Shown here: in pieces, positions 1 through 11,629 of the stretch
Numbering within the stretch: the stretch's first letter is position 1
How the letters are laid out: each line of letters begins with the position of its first letter
Source of the DNA: Pieris napi
Lineage: Eukaryota; Arthropoda; Insecta; Lepidoptera; Pieridae
Assembly: GCF_905475465.1 (NCBI RefSeq)
Contig: NC_062245.1
Location: forward strand, 7,874,001 to 7,938,000
Direction of reading: 5' to 3'
Length of the DNA stretch: 64,000 nucleotides
Program-made: the position numbers and the translations under genes
Notes under the pieces: model-generated
What the model was told of the DNA's origin: nothing
The model's database searches: none
Seen by the model: the letters and a program-made list of their open reading frames with translations, nothing else

Positions 1-208
1 CCCATGCTAAGCTGGTAAAGCTTGGGTTATGGGTACTAGGCAACGGATATACATACATATTATAGATAGATAGACATATAAATACATACCTAAGCACAAC
101 ACCAAATGCTCATCACATCGATGTCACATGATCGTCTCAGCCGGGCATCGAACCCGGGACCCATGGATTCGCAGTCAGGGGTACTAACCACTAGACCAAT
201 GAGTCGTC
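1..208 (-). repeat. SINE-1 copy A (tRNA-derived), cut by window edge
   Basis: On the minus strand this reads as a tRNA-like head (GACGACTCATTGGTCTAGTG, then a box B-like GGGTTCGATGCC) followed by a body containing GATGTGATGAGCATTTGGTG and ending in CTTTACCAGCTTAGCATGGG. The same unit occurs at 8315, 22098, 36690 and 37850. The head resembles a Glu/Asp-type tRNA promoter, so transcription would be by RNA polymerase III. The 3' end lies outside the window. Confidence 0.85.
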
Positions 209-738
209 TATGTCTTTGAAATTATAACAGCCGAAAAGTATAGTTTTACTGTGCAGGAAATGACATTATTACTTGTATTTATTTGTTACTAAAAAAATAC
301 AATACAGAGATTTATGTGACGATGGACCACAAATTGGACACAATTTCTCCGTCCACCGATGAGGCGACAATACAATCATGTTATAAAATATAAAAACCAT
401 ATTAACTAGTAAAAATACAAAATTACAACATGATAATTGTTTTACAATCTGAAACTGTTAGGTACAAAGTGCGAGTGTAGGACCTGTTTTTGACACCCGT
501 GCCAAGTGTACAGGGTGTTTTTAAACATCGATTTTATGTTTGTACAAGTAAGTATAAAATAATTCAATAAGGAAATTAAATATGTGTAATTAATTATTGT
601 TTGTTTTCTATAGTTATTTTTAAATTTTAATGTATTTTTTTAAAATAATGTTATGGTAGCAAGTTTATTCGGAATAACATAGTGTAATGTTTTCCCATAA
701 CTTGTTTTTGAATGAAATGTTTTTTTTTAATAAAACAA
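209..738. other. No recognisable feature
   Basis: AT-rich sequence. No open frame, terminal repeat or tRNA-like head was seen. Confidence 0.5.
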
Positions 739-851
739 GGGGAAAACGGGCAGGAGGTTCACCTGATGTTGAGTGATAACGCCACCCATGGACACTGTCA
801 ATACCTCGCTCGCGATTGCGTTGCCGGCCTTTTATAATCAGTACGCTTTTT
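739..851 (+). repeat. Lepidopteran interspersed repeat (GGCAGGAGG...GCCGGCC type)
   Basis: Contains CGGGCAGGAGGTTCACCTGA, then CACCCATGGACACTGTCAAT and GCGTTGCCGGCCTTTTATAA. The same family recurs in reverse at 27243-27323 and 63731-63795. Its downstream half appears at 30633-30840, 36440-36620 and 37535-37690. It has no coding capacity and no clear termini, and I cannot name the parent element. Confidence 0.65.
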
Positions 852-1562
852 TCATGTAGTAATTCTAGTTTTACTTTCCGTTGTATAGGTATAATTTTTA
901 ATAAATGCAAATGGTTGTCTGTAGTCCTCTTTATATATAACTTAAATGTCGTATGGAACAATAATGAAAATATTAATAATCCTTGTATGTTCTCGTAGGA
1001 GGAAAAGGAAAATTAATAAAAGAATCTTTGTTATTACATTACTTACTTGTATTTGTAATTTGATATCTTGTCTCATTACTTTAATAATTTCTTATAAAAA
1101 TAAAACGTCGTTTTTATTTTAGACATGTTTCGTAACAATAAATGCGAATTATTACTCGGTCATCTCTTATTTGAAAAGGTTCGAGCGTTAAGAAAGTTAA
1201 AAAAGAGATTATAGACATACGTGTTCCAGTTAGGTTCAATAAATTTAAAATAGAATTCCTCAAATCGTGAATAAATCTGAAAACCGGTACACCGGCTGGC
1301 CCCTCTCCAACCGGGCTTTAACATCAAACACTGTACTCTGAAAGATCGATTGTACGTGATTCATAATATTCAAGTGTAATGCATTTAAAATGTTGAGTAT
1401 ACTCATTGCACAATATCTGTTGCGGTTATCGTAACTACTTTAATATAAAAGCAGACGTAGTGTAGAGCTTTTGCTACGGTAAGTCTACTATGTCAGTACT
1501 GCATATATTTAACGAATATTTTCACGATTCAAGTGTGTTTTAATGAAAGCTTAGCATTTTTC
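852..1562. other. No recognisable feature
   Basis: AT-rich sequence with no supported gene or element. Confidence 0.5.
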
Positions 1563-1565
1563 TTA

Positions 1566-1766
1566 GGGTCTGTTTCACAATGTACGGATAAGTACTGCAT
1601 AAGTTCCAAATTAGCTATTTATTACTTATTGGTAGGATAAACACTAATGTTGCGTTTCACGACTGTCATGAGTCGATGAAGTGTCAAATAGCACAATTTA
1701 TCTTCCAAATAACTTATGTGTTGCATAGCTATTTGGTACTTTATCCATACATTGTGAAACAGACCC
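1566..1766. mobile_element. PIF/Harbinger-type MITE, 201 bp, TTA target duplication
   Basis: The left end GGGTCTGTTTCACAATGTA and the right end TACATTGTGAAACAGACCC are inverted copies. Both ends are flanked by TTA (1563-1565 and 1767-1769). A three-base TWA duplication and GGGTCTGTTT-like ends are typical of Tourist/Harbinger MITEs. There is no coding sequence, so it depends on a transposase in trans. The inner arms remain loosely complementary, so the element could fold back along most of its length. Confidence 0.85.
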
Positions 1767-1769
1767 TTA

Positions 1770-2430
1770 GTCTGGAATAATAATTACAAAAAACATATAC
1801 GGCCTTTTGTAATTGTCAAGTCTTGTCAAGTCAAGACCGTACTGGCCTCAACAAAAAACGTGGAAAATTAGGGTACTGGTTACAATGTTTATCATTTCTT
1901 TATATTAGTTTCGTAACCATGGTAACCCACACGTACCCATTTATATTATGAATGGTTGTTTTAATACTAATTGAATAGTTATTTGTAGAGATAGAATAGA
2001 ATATTAACCAACAGAATACGTAACGCGAATACTTAAATTTCCTATGTAAGTACCGGCCGTTGTCGGAGGCTCTTTGTGTATCTTTCAAGTTATTTCAAGT
2101 GAATGGTCCTCGACAAATATGTCAAATGCAGGTTCCTGACAACAATAGGAAAGAAATGTCAAATCCGGTATTTGAGAGTTTTGTGGGTTTATATGTTTTG
2201 TGTTTGGACATTATAACAATATTATATTATTCCCTTTTCTTCAACATATTTGTATTGAGTTATTCAGCTTAAGAAATTTAATAAGGACGACGTAATTTAT
2301 TCTTCCTCGTAACTAAATAAATAAATAAATGCACCACTAGGCTTATATCAACACAACTATGGGAAGTCGCCATTCGACGGGAATCGCATTCAGGAAGTGT
2401 ACCATTATACATATATTTTGATAAACAAAT
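1770..2430. other. No recognisable feature
   Basis: AT-rich sequence. The two overlapping frames around 1900-2270 have no recognisable domain. A short (AAAT)n run lies at 2314-2330. Confidence 0.45.
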
Positions 2431-2504
2431 AAACACCACTGTCTATATGTATAGGTGTCCAGCCGAGGTTCAAACGCACGACCTTCTGGACTAACGCTGC
2501 TCTG
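2431..2504 (-). repeat. SINE-2 fragment, tRNA-like head
   Basis: The minus strand reads GAGCAGCGTTAGTCCAGAAG and then a box B-like GCGTTTGAACCTCGGCTGGA. It matches the head of the second SINE family seen at 28611, 29932 and 38635. The body has decayed. Confidence 0.5.
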
Positions 2505-3413
2505 TTGTAATGTATACTGATCTGATAAAGACTTTTATTTTTAATGACAATTGATTTGTATACGAATCTCCATAGATTATATGCGATCGTAATATAACCT
2601 CGGAGTTTATGTATTCTTAGAGAGCATATTACGTGCACTCTGTCAGATCCACCATTAGGCAACCTCGTTTATTTTTACTCTAACATTACCTGTCAGTCAG
2701 ATGGAACCGATCATAAATAGGTATATTGTTTATACTTCCTACATCATTTATTAGTATTCAAATGACAAAGGAAAATAAACAACAAATGTAAATTTATTTT
2801 TATCTTCCTACTGTTGGCAGTTCCGTAAGGTAACGTCTAATATTCATTTAAAATGTATGACTGCTACGAGTTACACTTGGAATAAATAGGTTTTTGTTTA
2901 TGAAGATTTTTTATTTATATAGCAAGATTATTATTTATTAAGCAAGAAAAAGCTTTCCAACGCTCAGCACAACTGACACATAGGTAAAATTGTTTTTATG
3001 TTATTATTTTGTGTGTTTGTACACAAAATAAAGGCAAACATGACATACATATAGAGATCATAACCCATTATTAAACAAAACAAACATTACAAAAAAAATG
3101 TGTGCGTGTACTAGGTGTACACTGTACACACGTAAGAAGTTAAACTTCTTTATGACCTTATTTTTCGAAAAATGGTCTACTATATGCAACTTAACGAAAT
3201 TGGTTAAATAAAGTTTAACAAAAGGCTTTTATTATCATAGACATGAATACAAATATGTACAATTATTTCTTTTTACCTTATTACTACTAAGATTATTACA
3301 GAATTTCATTAATTGTAATAGAATTATTACTATCATTGTTATCGTTATTATATATTTTTGTTATTAATGGCTTCGAATCTCTTCGGATCAACCGTGGTAG
3401 GGACAAGAAAAAG
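2505..3413. other. No recognisable feature
   Basis: AT-rich sequence. No coding or repeat structure recognised. Confidence 0.4.
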
Positions 3414-3719
3414 ATGGCGCGTAACCGAAAAACCTGACGATTAGCTACAAAATTTCTCCCATACGTCGATAAAAAATTCATTCTAACGCCGATAAAGAAT
3501 TTGACTTCAAAAAGCAACATGGCGTGTGGCCGATAAACGTGACGATTTGCTACAAAATTTCTCCCATACGTCGATAACGAACTTTCATTTCAACGCCGAT
3601 AAAGAAGTTTGACTTCAAAAAGCAACATGGCGCGTAACGGAAAAATGTGACGCGTAACGAAAAAATGTTACACTAAATTGTTTTCCAACCCCGATAAAGA
3701 AGTTTCACTTCAAAAACAA
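3414..3719. repeat. Tandem repeat, ~106-bp unit, about 2.8 copies
   Basis: Units start at 3414, 3519 and 3627, each at ATGGCG. They carry TACAAAATTTCTCCCATACG in the first two units and end in GATAAAGAAGTTT(C/G)ACTTC. The third unit has diverged in its middle. GAAGTTTCACTTC also occurs at 21387 and 35672. Confidence 0.75.
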
Positions 3720-4754
3720 TTACTAATCAAAGAAAAAATTCAAATTACAAAAAACTAAACAAAAGAATTACCTTATAAATAGTTATAATAACAATTCTCA
3801 TTATAAAATCATCTAGTTATTTATGTACCACCAATCACAGTGTTCGTCAAATATACACATTCGAATAATTAACACAGAACAAAAGACAATATAAAAAAAA
3901 CTATACGACGTCTACAAATATATAAACTATACAGTCTTGGCCTCAAAAAACCTGATCATATAATAGGCAATACGCTATCGATTTTTGTGTCTTACCTTCA
4001 CAGTATTAGCAAGTAGATTAAAAATGCCTAAATGCTCGAATACACAACCTCAACGTGTATGTGTGTGTACGTTAAGCTATAATTAGTTCAGTAATATTAA
4101 ATCGGAAATACATTTACAATAAACACCGTTAAGTTTTGTTTACAAGGCTGACATGAAAGGTTTAATTAGTTGAAAGGCTTGTCAATGAGCAGTAATTAGC
4201 AGCAACAAAGCGAAGTGTGTCAGCGATGAGTCGCAAGTTATTTTAATTAATTAAATGATAAAAGTTGCTAAAGTGGAGGTCGAATTATTTTGATTCAAAA
4301 AGTAGAATCGACCTACTAGAATAATGTACTAAGACTAATTTTGGTTTACCCACGCTCTGTTATATTTAAGTATGAAATAGATAATTCGATTCAAGTTCTT
4401 AATTAATTAGACCAATAATAAAAAAAATAGTATTTAACCTATTGCCTAATTCGAAACTGCAACTCGTATTGCAATTGCTGTCGATACATTACATTCAAAA
4501 ATGCTCTTTTTAGTAGAAAAACTTGTTTGCTTGTACTAAGGAGTTTCTAGTATGTTTCAAAGTTCCACCTGGATTATGATTATTTATTTATTTATAAAAA
4601 CTTGCCAACGCTCGGCACACATTACATTGTGATTAAATACAATGTTTAATGTGACAAGCACCTTTAGGCAAACATAACATAAAAATAGAGATAATAAACA
4701 GAAATAAAACTATAAAAACTAACCGAAAATCGATTTTAAAGTGTGAGGGTAGCA
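3720..4754. other. No recognisable feature
   Basis: AT-rich sequence with no supported gene or mobile element. Confidence 0.45.
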
Positions 4755-5000
4755 ATCAATCAATCAAAATACGTTTATTCAATTTAGATGCTTCTTAGAG
4801 CATGCTTATGAATGTCAACAACGTTTACAAAATTCACGAAAGAGCAGGACTACGCCAACTATGGATATCCCAGACAGAATCCTCAATCTGGACATCGGTG
4901 AGTTTTGGTCAAAACGCGTTCTCCTGAAAGGAGGGACAAATGGAATGATGGGATGACTGGGGTATCTAGAGGGTACACGAAATTTAAGTTGGGGCAATCG
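4755..5000 (-). mobile_element. Non-LTR retrotransposon-like 3' end
   Basis: On the minus strand it ends AATTGAATAAACGTATTTTG followed by a short (ATTG)n tail. This is the usual form of a non-LTR element 3' end: an AATAAA signal and then a microsatellite tail. Only non-coding sequence is left. The clade cannot be fixed, and the 5' boundary is approximate. Confidence 0.5.
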
Positions 5001-5183
5001 ACCTGATTGTTATAATATCTTAAATGTAAACGAAACATCAATTAATTTTCTACCGTTCTATCTGTACCGTTTTGTCCCTCATTAGGGTAAATCTTGGATT
5101 ACCGATTTAATATTTCAATCTCTTTACTCATCAACTGTTACGACTTTTTAATTACTTACGACTGTTAAGCTTTTTAATGCCTG

Positions 5184-5380
5184 CCTTGCGATTCTGTAAC
5201 TCACTTTTCGAACTCACACAGCGGTTTTGGCACTTGGCATTCTGATTAGGTGGGAGCTTATAGTTTATTGTTTATCAGAATGCCAAATCATAAAATGACT
5301 GCTTCACAACTGATTTGAGAGCGACTGCCGATGCGAAAACCGCTGTGTGAGTTCGAAAAGTGAGTTACAGAATCGCAAGG
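5184..5380. mobile_element. CWG-target MITE, copy 1 (197 bp)
   Basis: The left end CCTTGCGATTCTGTAACTCA and the right end TGAGTTACAGAATCGCAAGG are perfect inverted repeats. They continue inward through TTTTCGAACTCACACAGCGG. CTG flanks both ends (5181-5183 and 5381-5383). It is internally deleted relative to copy 2 at 20461-20701. It has the same terminus as the 6.8-kb palindrome at 55919-62741. It does not encode protein. Confidence 0.9.
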
Positions 5381-5383
5381 CTG

Positions 5384-6047
5384 TGCTTATTTTGTTGTAC
5401 TGTAACTTATATTTTATTCGAATATAATAGTTATAGCCTGGTTATTCAGAGTATTTATATTTCTTATTTGCGAATATTTTAACTTTTGATTCCTTCGCTG
5501 TTTATTTCAGATAACCTTGCAACGTTGACATATGTATGCATGAAATATAAAAACGAAAACTTGTTCATACAAAAATTACTTATACAGCGAATAAATTTTC
5601 GTAAAAAATGTAAATTGGATAATTCATATATACGAAGGTAATTCGAATGCCGTGTTTAATGTGAGGCTCTGCGTCTTGAACGTGACAAGTGACGTGAACA
5701 GAGCCGTACTTATCACGCCTGTATAATAGAAATAACACAGATGTAAAGTGAATTAAAGGTTATTTCTAAAAGAAGGTTCTAATTCAACGAAGTTGCACCT
5801 CTTCACTGTACTTCCTCCATAATTTTAGTATCTACTTGCATAGCTGTGAACCGAATTCGACAAGCTGGTAATTGTAGGGAGGAGTGATGGCAGGAGATAC
5901 ATCCCTTAAGCACTGAGAGAAGCTGATCTTAGAGTGGTGTGGAGGCAGCAACTCTACGTAGCGGTAAGGGATTTTCAAGAGAGGCACGACCTTCAGTACG
6001 AATTCGAAATGCATTTTAAATCTGTTCGTTATTTATTTATTGATATT
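5384..6047. other. No recognisable feature
   Basis: AT-rich. The short minus frame at 5832-6014 resembles no family I know. Confidence 0.4.
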
Positions 6048-6360
6048 CGTAATACTTAGCCTACCTTTTTAGTACAAAAACTTTTTCTCTATAAAAACCC
6101 CAGAGTTCAAGTCATAAGTTTTTAATTAACAAATAAAAAATAGGGGTTGATCGTAGAGGGGTTAAAATTAAGGGTTTTATGTATTTTTGTTTACAAAAAC
6201 ATAGGTGTGGACCACTCTTTACATTTAGTGGTTTGAAAGATAGATAGTAGCCGATTCTCAGACTTACTGAATATGCATAAAAATTTCATAAGGATCGGTC
6301 GAGCCGTTTCGGAGGAGTACGGCAACGAACATTGTGACACGAGAATTTTATATAGTAGGT
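6048..6360 (-). mobile_element. Non-autonomous Helitron, 3'-truncated
   Basis: The minus strand carries AAATTCTCGTGTCACAATGT, then GGCTCGACCGATCCTTATGA, and is homologous along its length to the Helitron at 18903-19349. The 5' TC end is degenerate near 6360. The 3' CTAG end is missing: homology stops after AAAAAGGTAGGCTAAGTATT. Non-coding. Confidence 0.75.
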
Positions 6361-7248
6361 GAACGTCAATAGTAAAAAAAAATACAGGTTAACATTAACC
6401 ATCAGTTCTCAAATCAGGATTTAATTTCCAGTTTGTAAAACGAAATAACAGCTAACTGCAAAGGCTAAAGCACCTCCAAGTTTGGGGGGCAATAATGTGA
6501 TTGAGGCCATAATACCCACTCGTATAGCGATCTCATGAATTATTTCTTCAAAACATATTAAAGTGCTCTCTCAACGTCTTTGTTATTCACTCCTTTTGCT
6601 TATTCTCTTGTATTGACGTTATTCTTACTTGAGTTTGAATAATGTGATTCGTATTTACTCCCGTTTCACGTATTTATATTCAATGAATGCTTAATTGTTT
6701 GACATTATTGACTGAGCGAACCCTTTTGGAAATGAACTGGATAAATACAGTACAAATTTTATGAAGTGTTTATATAATATGATTTTGGAGTGGAGAGCGA
6801 ACACCAAAGCATAGGGTAAGTATATTCATACGTACGCGTGACAAGATACGCGTGTTGCTAATTAGTACCTATCACGCTGTAACGTGACACTGATAACTGA
6901 TAACAAAGCTTACACTTAGCTAGTTTCAAACATTTTCTTGAAAAATCGTTCCATACTGCCTTTTTCACATGAAAGACTCTGTTTTATTAACCAAATATTC
7001 TTTTGAGGGATCTCGGGAGTTCGTAATGAGGGTAGCTATTCATTCCTCAGATTTACTGCTCGTCTTCTATTTGTGCAAAAAACTAGCCACAAAGGCGAAA
7101 CCACCCTTCGTTTTACTAGGCCGATATTGCAGTAATAAACGCGGGTGGAATTTGCGGTTTCTGTAAAGAGTCTTAGCTTTGTGTTGCCGTGTAAATGTCG
7201 GGAAACTAGCTAGTCCCCGTCCTAAAAGATACGTAAAAATATTTCATA
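6361..7248. other. No recognisable feature
   Basis: AT-rich. The 65-aa plus frame at 6969-7166 is not recognisable and is probably chance. Confidence 0.4.
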
Positions 7249-7655
7249 CTAGCAAACTCGGCGAACTCCGTTTCACCACCAGATGGCTTCGTTTTATGTA
7301 ACATGGTTATTGTGCCTCACTCGATATAGATAGGTATAGTGTGTCGCGGATTTTTTTGTAGATATTTATAAGATCTACAATTACTTAGCACATTTTATGG
7401 TTCTATCTTTAATAGATTAGGCAGGGTACGCAAAATAAGTAACTTTTTTGGTTGATTTTTTACACCTTGTGTCCGAAAAACCCTAATATCTTACGGAACC
7501 CTATTTTTTTTTCAAAATTAAATATAGCCTATATTACTCGTGGATAATGTAGCTTTCGAATGGTGAAAGAATTTTTAAAATCGGTCCAGTAGTTTATGAG
7601 CCTATTCATTACAATCAAACAAACAAAGTTTTCCTCTTTATAATATTAGTGTAGA
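7249..7655 (-). mobile_element. Non-autonomous Helitron, 407 bp
   Basis: In minus orientation it starts A|TCTACACTAATATTATAAAG and ends GAGTTTGCTAG|T. The 5' TC, 3' CTAG and insertion between A and T are the Helitron signature. Its 5' region contains an ACTACTGGACCGATTTTAAA motif common in insect Helitrons. No Rep/helicase coding sequence is present. Confidence 0.85.
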
Positions 7656-8314
7656 TTTCAAATGATTTATTATTTACTGTCAAGGCAAGTTGCTTCGAAA
7701 CATAATGGATGACGACACAGCAAAATCAAAGGAAATTGACAATTGCCAATTCAGTAGAGCCACAATGAAGGTGAAGGTGAATGAACTACACAACTCCTTA
7801 TCGCGATAAAGTTATTTTTGGTTCACTTTATCTGAGCCTGTGACGTAGGAGTGAACGAAGTATAAAAAAAGGAAGAATTACAATTGCTTATAAACTGACT
7901 TCAAATACTTTGTAGACTGTCGATATTCAAGAACGTTGTAAAATGTAATACATAAACAATTTTAAATGAGGCGAGCGTTATTGTCTCTCAAATATCTAAA
8001 GCGATTTTTCTTCACGTTATCGATATCAAACGGTCTCGTCATAGTATATTTCAGCGATTTGGAAGCGATATACTGACGGTGAACGGTAAATATGATTTAT
8101 AACGTCGGGGGTGAGGCGGTGAGGCGATGGATAGTTAATCATTATGAATGACGACCTCGCACATTTTATGATTACTTCATCGTCTGAGAACACTCGCCCT
8201 TAGCACCTGAACTCATTCAGGCGATAATGATAATTTAAACGCTTTCAATTCAGTTATTCAAGTGAAACATTATCACCCCAAAACAGGCACGCTTCAAGTA
8301 AAAATATATTTTTT
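7656..8314. other. No recognisable feature
   Basis: AT-rich, no supported gene. Confidence 0.45.
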
Positions 8315-8584
8315 GACGGCTCATTGGTCTAGTGGTTTGTTGTTTTCTGTTGGTTCCCCTGACTGCGAATCCATGGGTCCCGGGTTCGACCCCCGGCTAA
8401 GACAAACATCGATGTGATGAGCATTTGGTGTTGTGCTTAGGTCTTGGGTGTTTAAATATTATGTATTATATATACTATCTATATGCGTCTATATCCGTTG
8501 CCTAGTACCTATAACACAAGCTTCACCAGCTTAGCATGGGACTAGGTCAATTGGTGTGAATTGTCCAATAAAAAAAATAAAAAA
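8315..8584 (+). repeat. SINE-1 copy B, near full length
   Basis: Head with box A-like TCATTGGTCTAGTGG and box B-like CCCGGGTTCGACCCCCGG, a body with GATGTGATGAGCATTTGGTG, the conserved end GCTTAGCATGGGACTAGGTC, and an A-rich tail. A small insertion follows box A. This is the clearest plus-strand copy of the family. Confidence 0.9.
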
Positions 8585-10134
8585 TTTAAGCTTTAAGAAT
8601 GTGTAAGCTTGTGTTCTTCTTAAAATTAAATTGAATCTAGAAGAACAACAGTTTAAAGTGTATCTACAATAGTTTTTGCGGCGGAAATAATTATGGTTAG
8701 TAGAGAAGAAAATATAACTCCATCATGGCATATCGAGACGAAATAGATCTTAAATTTAATCTTAGTAGAAGAACGTGTTGTTGGGCCGAGGTCGCGGCTT
8801 CTACTCATACTCCAATAAGCTGCTGAATGCCAGTAAGCCGCCGTAAGCTGAACTGATAGCTGCCAATTTCTCAGCTTCAGCTATAGTAAGCTCTGAAGTG
8901 CAACAGGTTTACATAGTCTTTAGATTTTGCTACGAGCAGAACAAAGTAGTATTATAACTTCTGTCATTAATGTCAAAATAGGATCAAGGGTAGCGTATTA
9001 ACGCTTAATCTTGATATATTTTTTTTCATCATGTGATGTCAGAATTATTGATTACCTACTAAGTAATAAATACTAATTTTTGAAGTGCATTCATTTTATT
9101 TGACCGATACCCTTGTTTCATTCCTAACTCTATAAACATATAACGGTCTACTATAAAGCCGACCAATCAGCGCGCGAGGTGCGTACCGTTTCACAATTTG
9201 ACGATTTCACTTCGATAGATTATAATCTACCGAATAATAATACGTTAAATTGTAAGCAGTACGTTGAAATCAAAATTTTTCGACAGTTTACAATCTCGCG
9301 AGATAGATTACAGTCTAACGGTTTTTACAATTTTACGTTGACATATATAACAGTTGATGATAGCAATAAAGTATACCCTTGATACTTTTAACACCTAAAA
9401 ATCGTGAAAAAATACCCCATTGCTGATGCATGACCTATTTATTTTATGGTTACGGGACCATCAACCACCTACAGTTATAATGACTGTACATGTGACCTTG
9501 AAAATATTTTCTTCGACATAAAAAGTGAATAAACATAGCTACAGTGGAACTAAATCATAGCTTTATAAAGAGACCAATTATAGTTGATTTTACATAACTG
9601 GTATTGACATAGGACCGATACTAAACTCGGTTTTCGCTATTTGGCCTAAACTAAAACACGGTCAATGATCTGCCTTTGTGTAATCAGCTTAATAAAGTAC
9701 TGTAATAAAGTAAACTTCGTCTGCATGGAATTAGGATAGTCTACAACTAATATTAAATTAGATTTATTGGTTTAGTGGCGATAGCGTGACAATAATGATC
9801 ATGTAGTTTTTTTATTCAGATTATTATTTGTTTAGTAATTTAAAAAAAACTTAACTTACTTAAACTAAACTAATAACATGAATGTGCGCTGAGAAACAGG
9901 GATTATTGTAGTATGCTAATCGTAAAGTTTTTAATAAATAAATAATAAATAAATTCATTATTTGCCAAGATAGTGGTACAAAATAAAAAAATCGAACAAC
10001 AAGAAAAGTCCGCACCATTAGCCATATATAAATAGGCATGCAAATGTCATAATAAGAAATCAAGTCATTTATGAGTAATTGTTAAACTTATGTTCTAAAT
10101 ATTCGGTCACGCTATAAAAGCACCTTGACTTTAA
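8585..10134. other. No recognisable gene or element
   Basis: About 1.5 kb of AT-rich DNA. The self-complementary 12-mer ATCTCGCGAGAT (9293-9304) lies beside short repeats of AGATTA type. This could be a decayed MITE, but I found no matching termini. Confidence 0.4.
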
Positions 10135-10207
10135 AAACCTAATCACCTTCCTCTAGAAAACATTACATTGCAGCGATCTATAATTTCTAGGAAGGTGATT
10201 AAGGTTT
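10135..10207. repeat. Short foldback, 23-25-bp arms
   Basis: The left arm (10135-10159) reads AAACCTAATCACCTTCC... and the right arm (10184-10207) ...GGAAGGTGATTAAGGTTT. They pair with two small indels around a 24-base spacer. No target duplication was seen. Confidence 0.7.
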
Positions 10208-10589
10208 GTCCTGCGATATAGAGGTCTTAGCGACATTAACGAACATACATCGTATTGTGTACATGTGTACAAATTATATGGGTAGACGATACTTTAGATC
10301 CGTCAAAACTGATTATATCCTATACTAAATGCTTGACAAAACTGTCGTAAAGTATAAAATTAACATATTCGCGTGTGAGTCTTCTAAATATTAACCTAAT
10401 CAGTAAACCAATATTTATTTCATTAGTTTAAACAGTATACACAACATTAACCATATTTACATTTTTTTTTGTTTGTACAGTAAAGGTTTTCGTACTAGTA
10501 TTATTATATTATTATTAGTAACGTTTGACAAAACAATGAGAAGGCATATATGATAAATTATATTCCCATGAGATCTTAAAGTTAAAATT

Positions 10590-10931
10590 AAATTGCTTTT
10601 TCATCACCCATACTTATTAACTTTTAGACAAAAAATCTACAGTGAAACAAAACTCATGAATATAAAACAATTATTTCAATACAATACCAGCATATTAATC
10701 TACAAAATTCTAAATAACTATATACACACTAACATTACTTTCACTAAAATAAATCAAAATCTTATTGTACCTAAGTTTAGAACCAATAACGGTAAAAAAT
10801 CATTGAGCGTTGAGGGAGTGCTGCGGTATAATAGACTTGCACAAAATATAAAAAGTGCAGACAGCCTGGCAATATTTAAATTTAGACTAAAAGACCATCT
10901 CTTGAGTGATCCCAGTTACCTGCCTAATTGA
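10590..10931 (+). pseudogene. Non-LTR retrotransposon RT, C-terminal remnant
   Basis: A 112-aa open frame starting at the first ATG (10593). The original protein would have continued upstream, so this start is not biological. It matches the conserved tail that follows the reverse transcriptase domain in CR1/L2/Jockey-like elements: a LMNIKQLFQYNTSILIYKIL helix near residues 21-40, a (K/R)FRTN-type block near 81-85, EGVLRYNRLAQNIK near 74-87 of the frame, and a final LAIFKFRLKDHLL. It is 5'-truncated, as is usual after target-primed insertion. It is followed by ~130 bases of 3' UTR. I am confident of the RT-tail class, less so of the exact clade. Confidence 0.75.
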
Positions 10932-11075
10932 AAGTCCACCCAAGTTCTACTTCGCTAATTGATCTTTGAAGCTCTTCAATGACCCACGACGTGTTAAGCT
11001 GTATCTTTAGTATATAAGTTCTCATGTAAGTGACTCTTGTCTGTTATGAGAATAAATGTCTTTAAACCTAAAGTT
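10932..11075 (+). mobile_element. 3' UTR and end of the same LINE copy
   Basis: Directly follows the RT remnant stop codon and includes GAGAATAAATGTCTTTAAAC. This pairs an AATAAA signal with the short tail expected at a non-LTR 3' end. Confidence 0.6.
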
Positions 11076-11212
11076 CAAAGGGGTGAAACTGTAAGAGTTT
11101 TGAGTGAGCTCAGTCGAATATTGAATGTCAGTTAACGTAAGGCGAGATTCAAACAATGAACTTTGTAACATGTAATCCGTTTGTAAAGCCTCCTTTTAAC
11201 ACACCACTTGTC

Positions 11213-11629
11213 CAGTGCCGGATTAGCCATATAGAAAGAGTAGCAAATGCTACGGGCCCCGCGAATTTAGGGGCCCCGCGCTCCAACGCCTGTCTGACCG
11301 TAATAAAAAAAATATTAATTTAGTGGCGAGCGTTTTTTTTCAATATTAAATGGTATTAAAAATTAATTAAGGAACTCGATGGGCCAAGAACGTCTTAATC
11401 ATCTCACTTTGTTCAATATAGAGAATGATTTGCTTGAAGAAGTCGATATCAATATCGACTAACTATAACACTATCAATAGTGTTATCTCTAAATTTGCCC
11501 ATGTTAAACCCACAAAAGTTTATTTGAAACAGTTTTGTTTTATTAAATACCCTTAACTTAAAAACCTACAAGCCAAGGGCCCATAGGCAGAATTTGCTAC
11601 AGGCCCCGCGCTGGCTTAATCCGGCACTG
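11213..11629. mobile_element. hAT deletion derivative, 417 bp, 8-bp duplication
   Basis: The ends are CAGTGCCGGATTAGCC and GGCTTAATCCGGCACTG. They are flanked by perfect CACTTGTC duplications (11205-11212 and 11630-11637). An 8-bp duplication and CAGTGCCGG ends identify the hAT superfamily. Almost all of the transposase has been lost, but its C-terminal codons survive at 11379-11462, showing derivation from an autonomous copy by internal deletion. The perfect duplication suggests a fairly recent insertion. Confidence 0.93.
11379..11462 (+). pseudogene. hAT transposase C-terminus remnant
   Basis: Twenty-seven codons plus stop. GQERLNHLTLFNIENDLLEE is the short conserved C-terminal segment of hAT transposases of the ZMYM1-like group. 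In intact proteins it follows the dimerisation domain (typically S/TMGQERL.GL..L.IE.D). A stop lies 14 codons upstream-equivalent (TAA at 11364-11366), so no larger domain remains. It would not be functional. Confidence 0.75.

Noticed and set aside
8315..8400. tRNA gene
   Set aside because: Boxes A and B are present, but the cloverleaf does not close with a proper acceptor stem, and the sequence continues into a repeated SINE body.
9293..9304. 12-bp palindrome ATCTCGCGAGAT with nearby AGATTA repeats
   Set aside because: No matching termini or target duplication was found to define an element.
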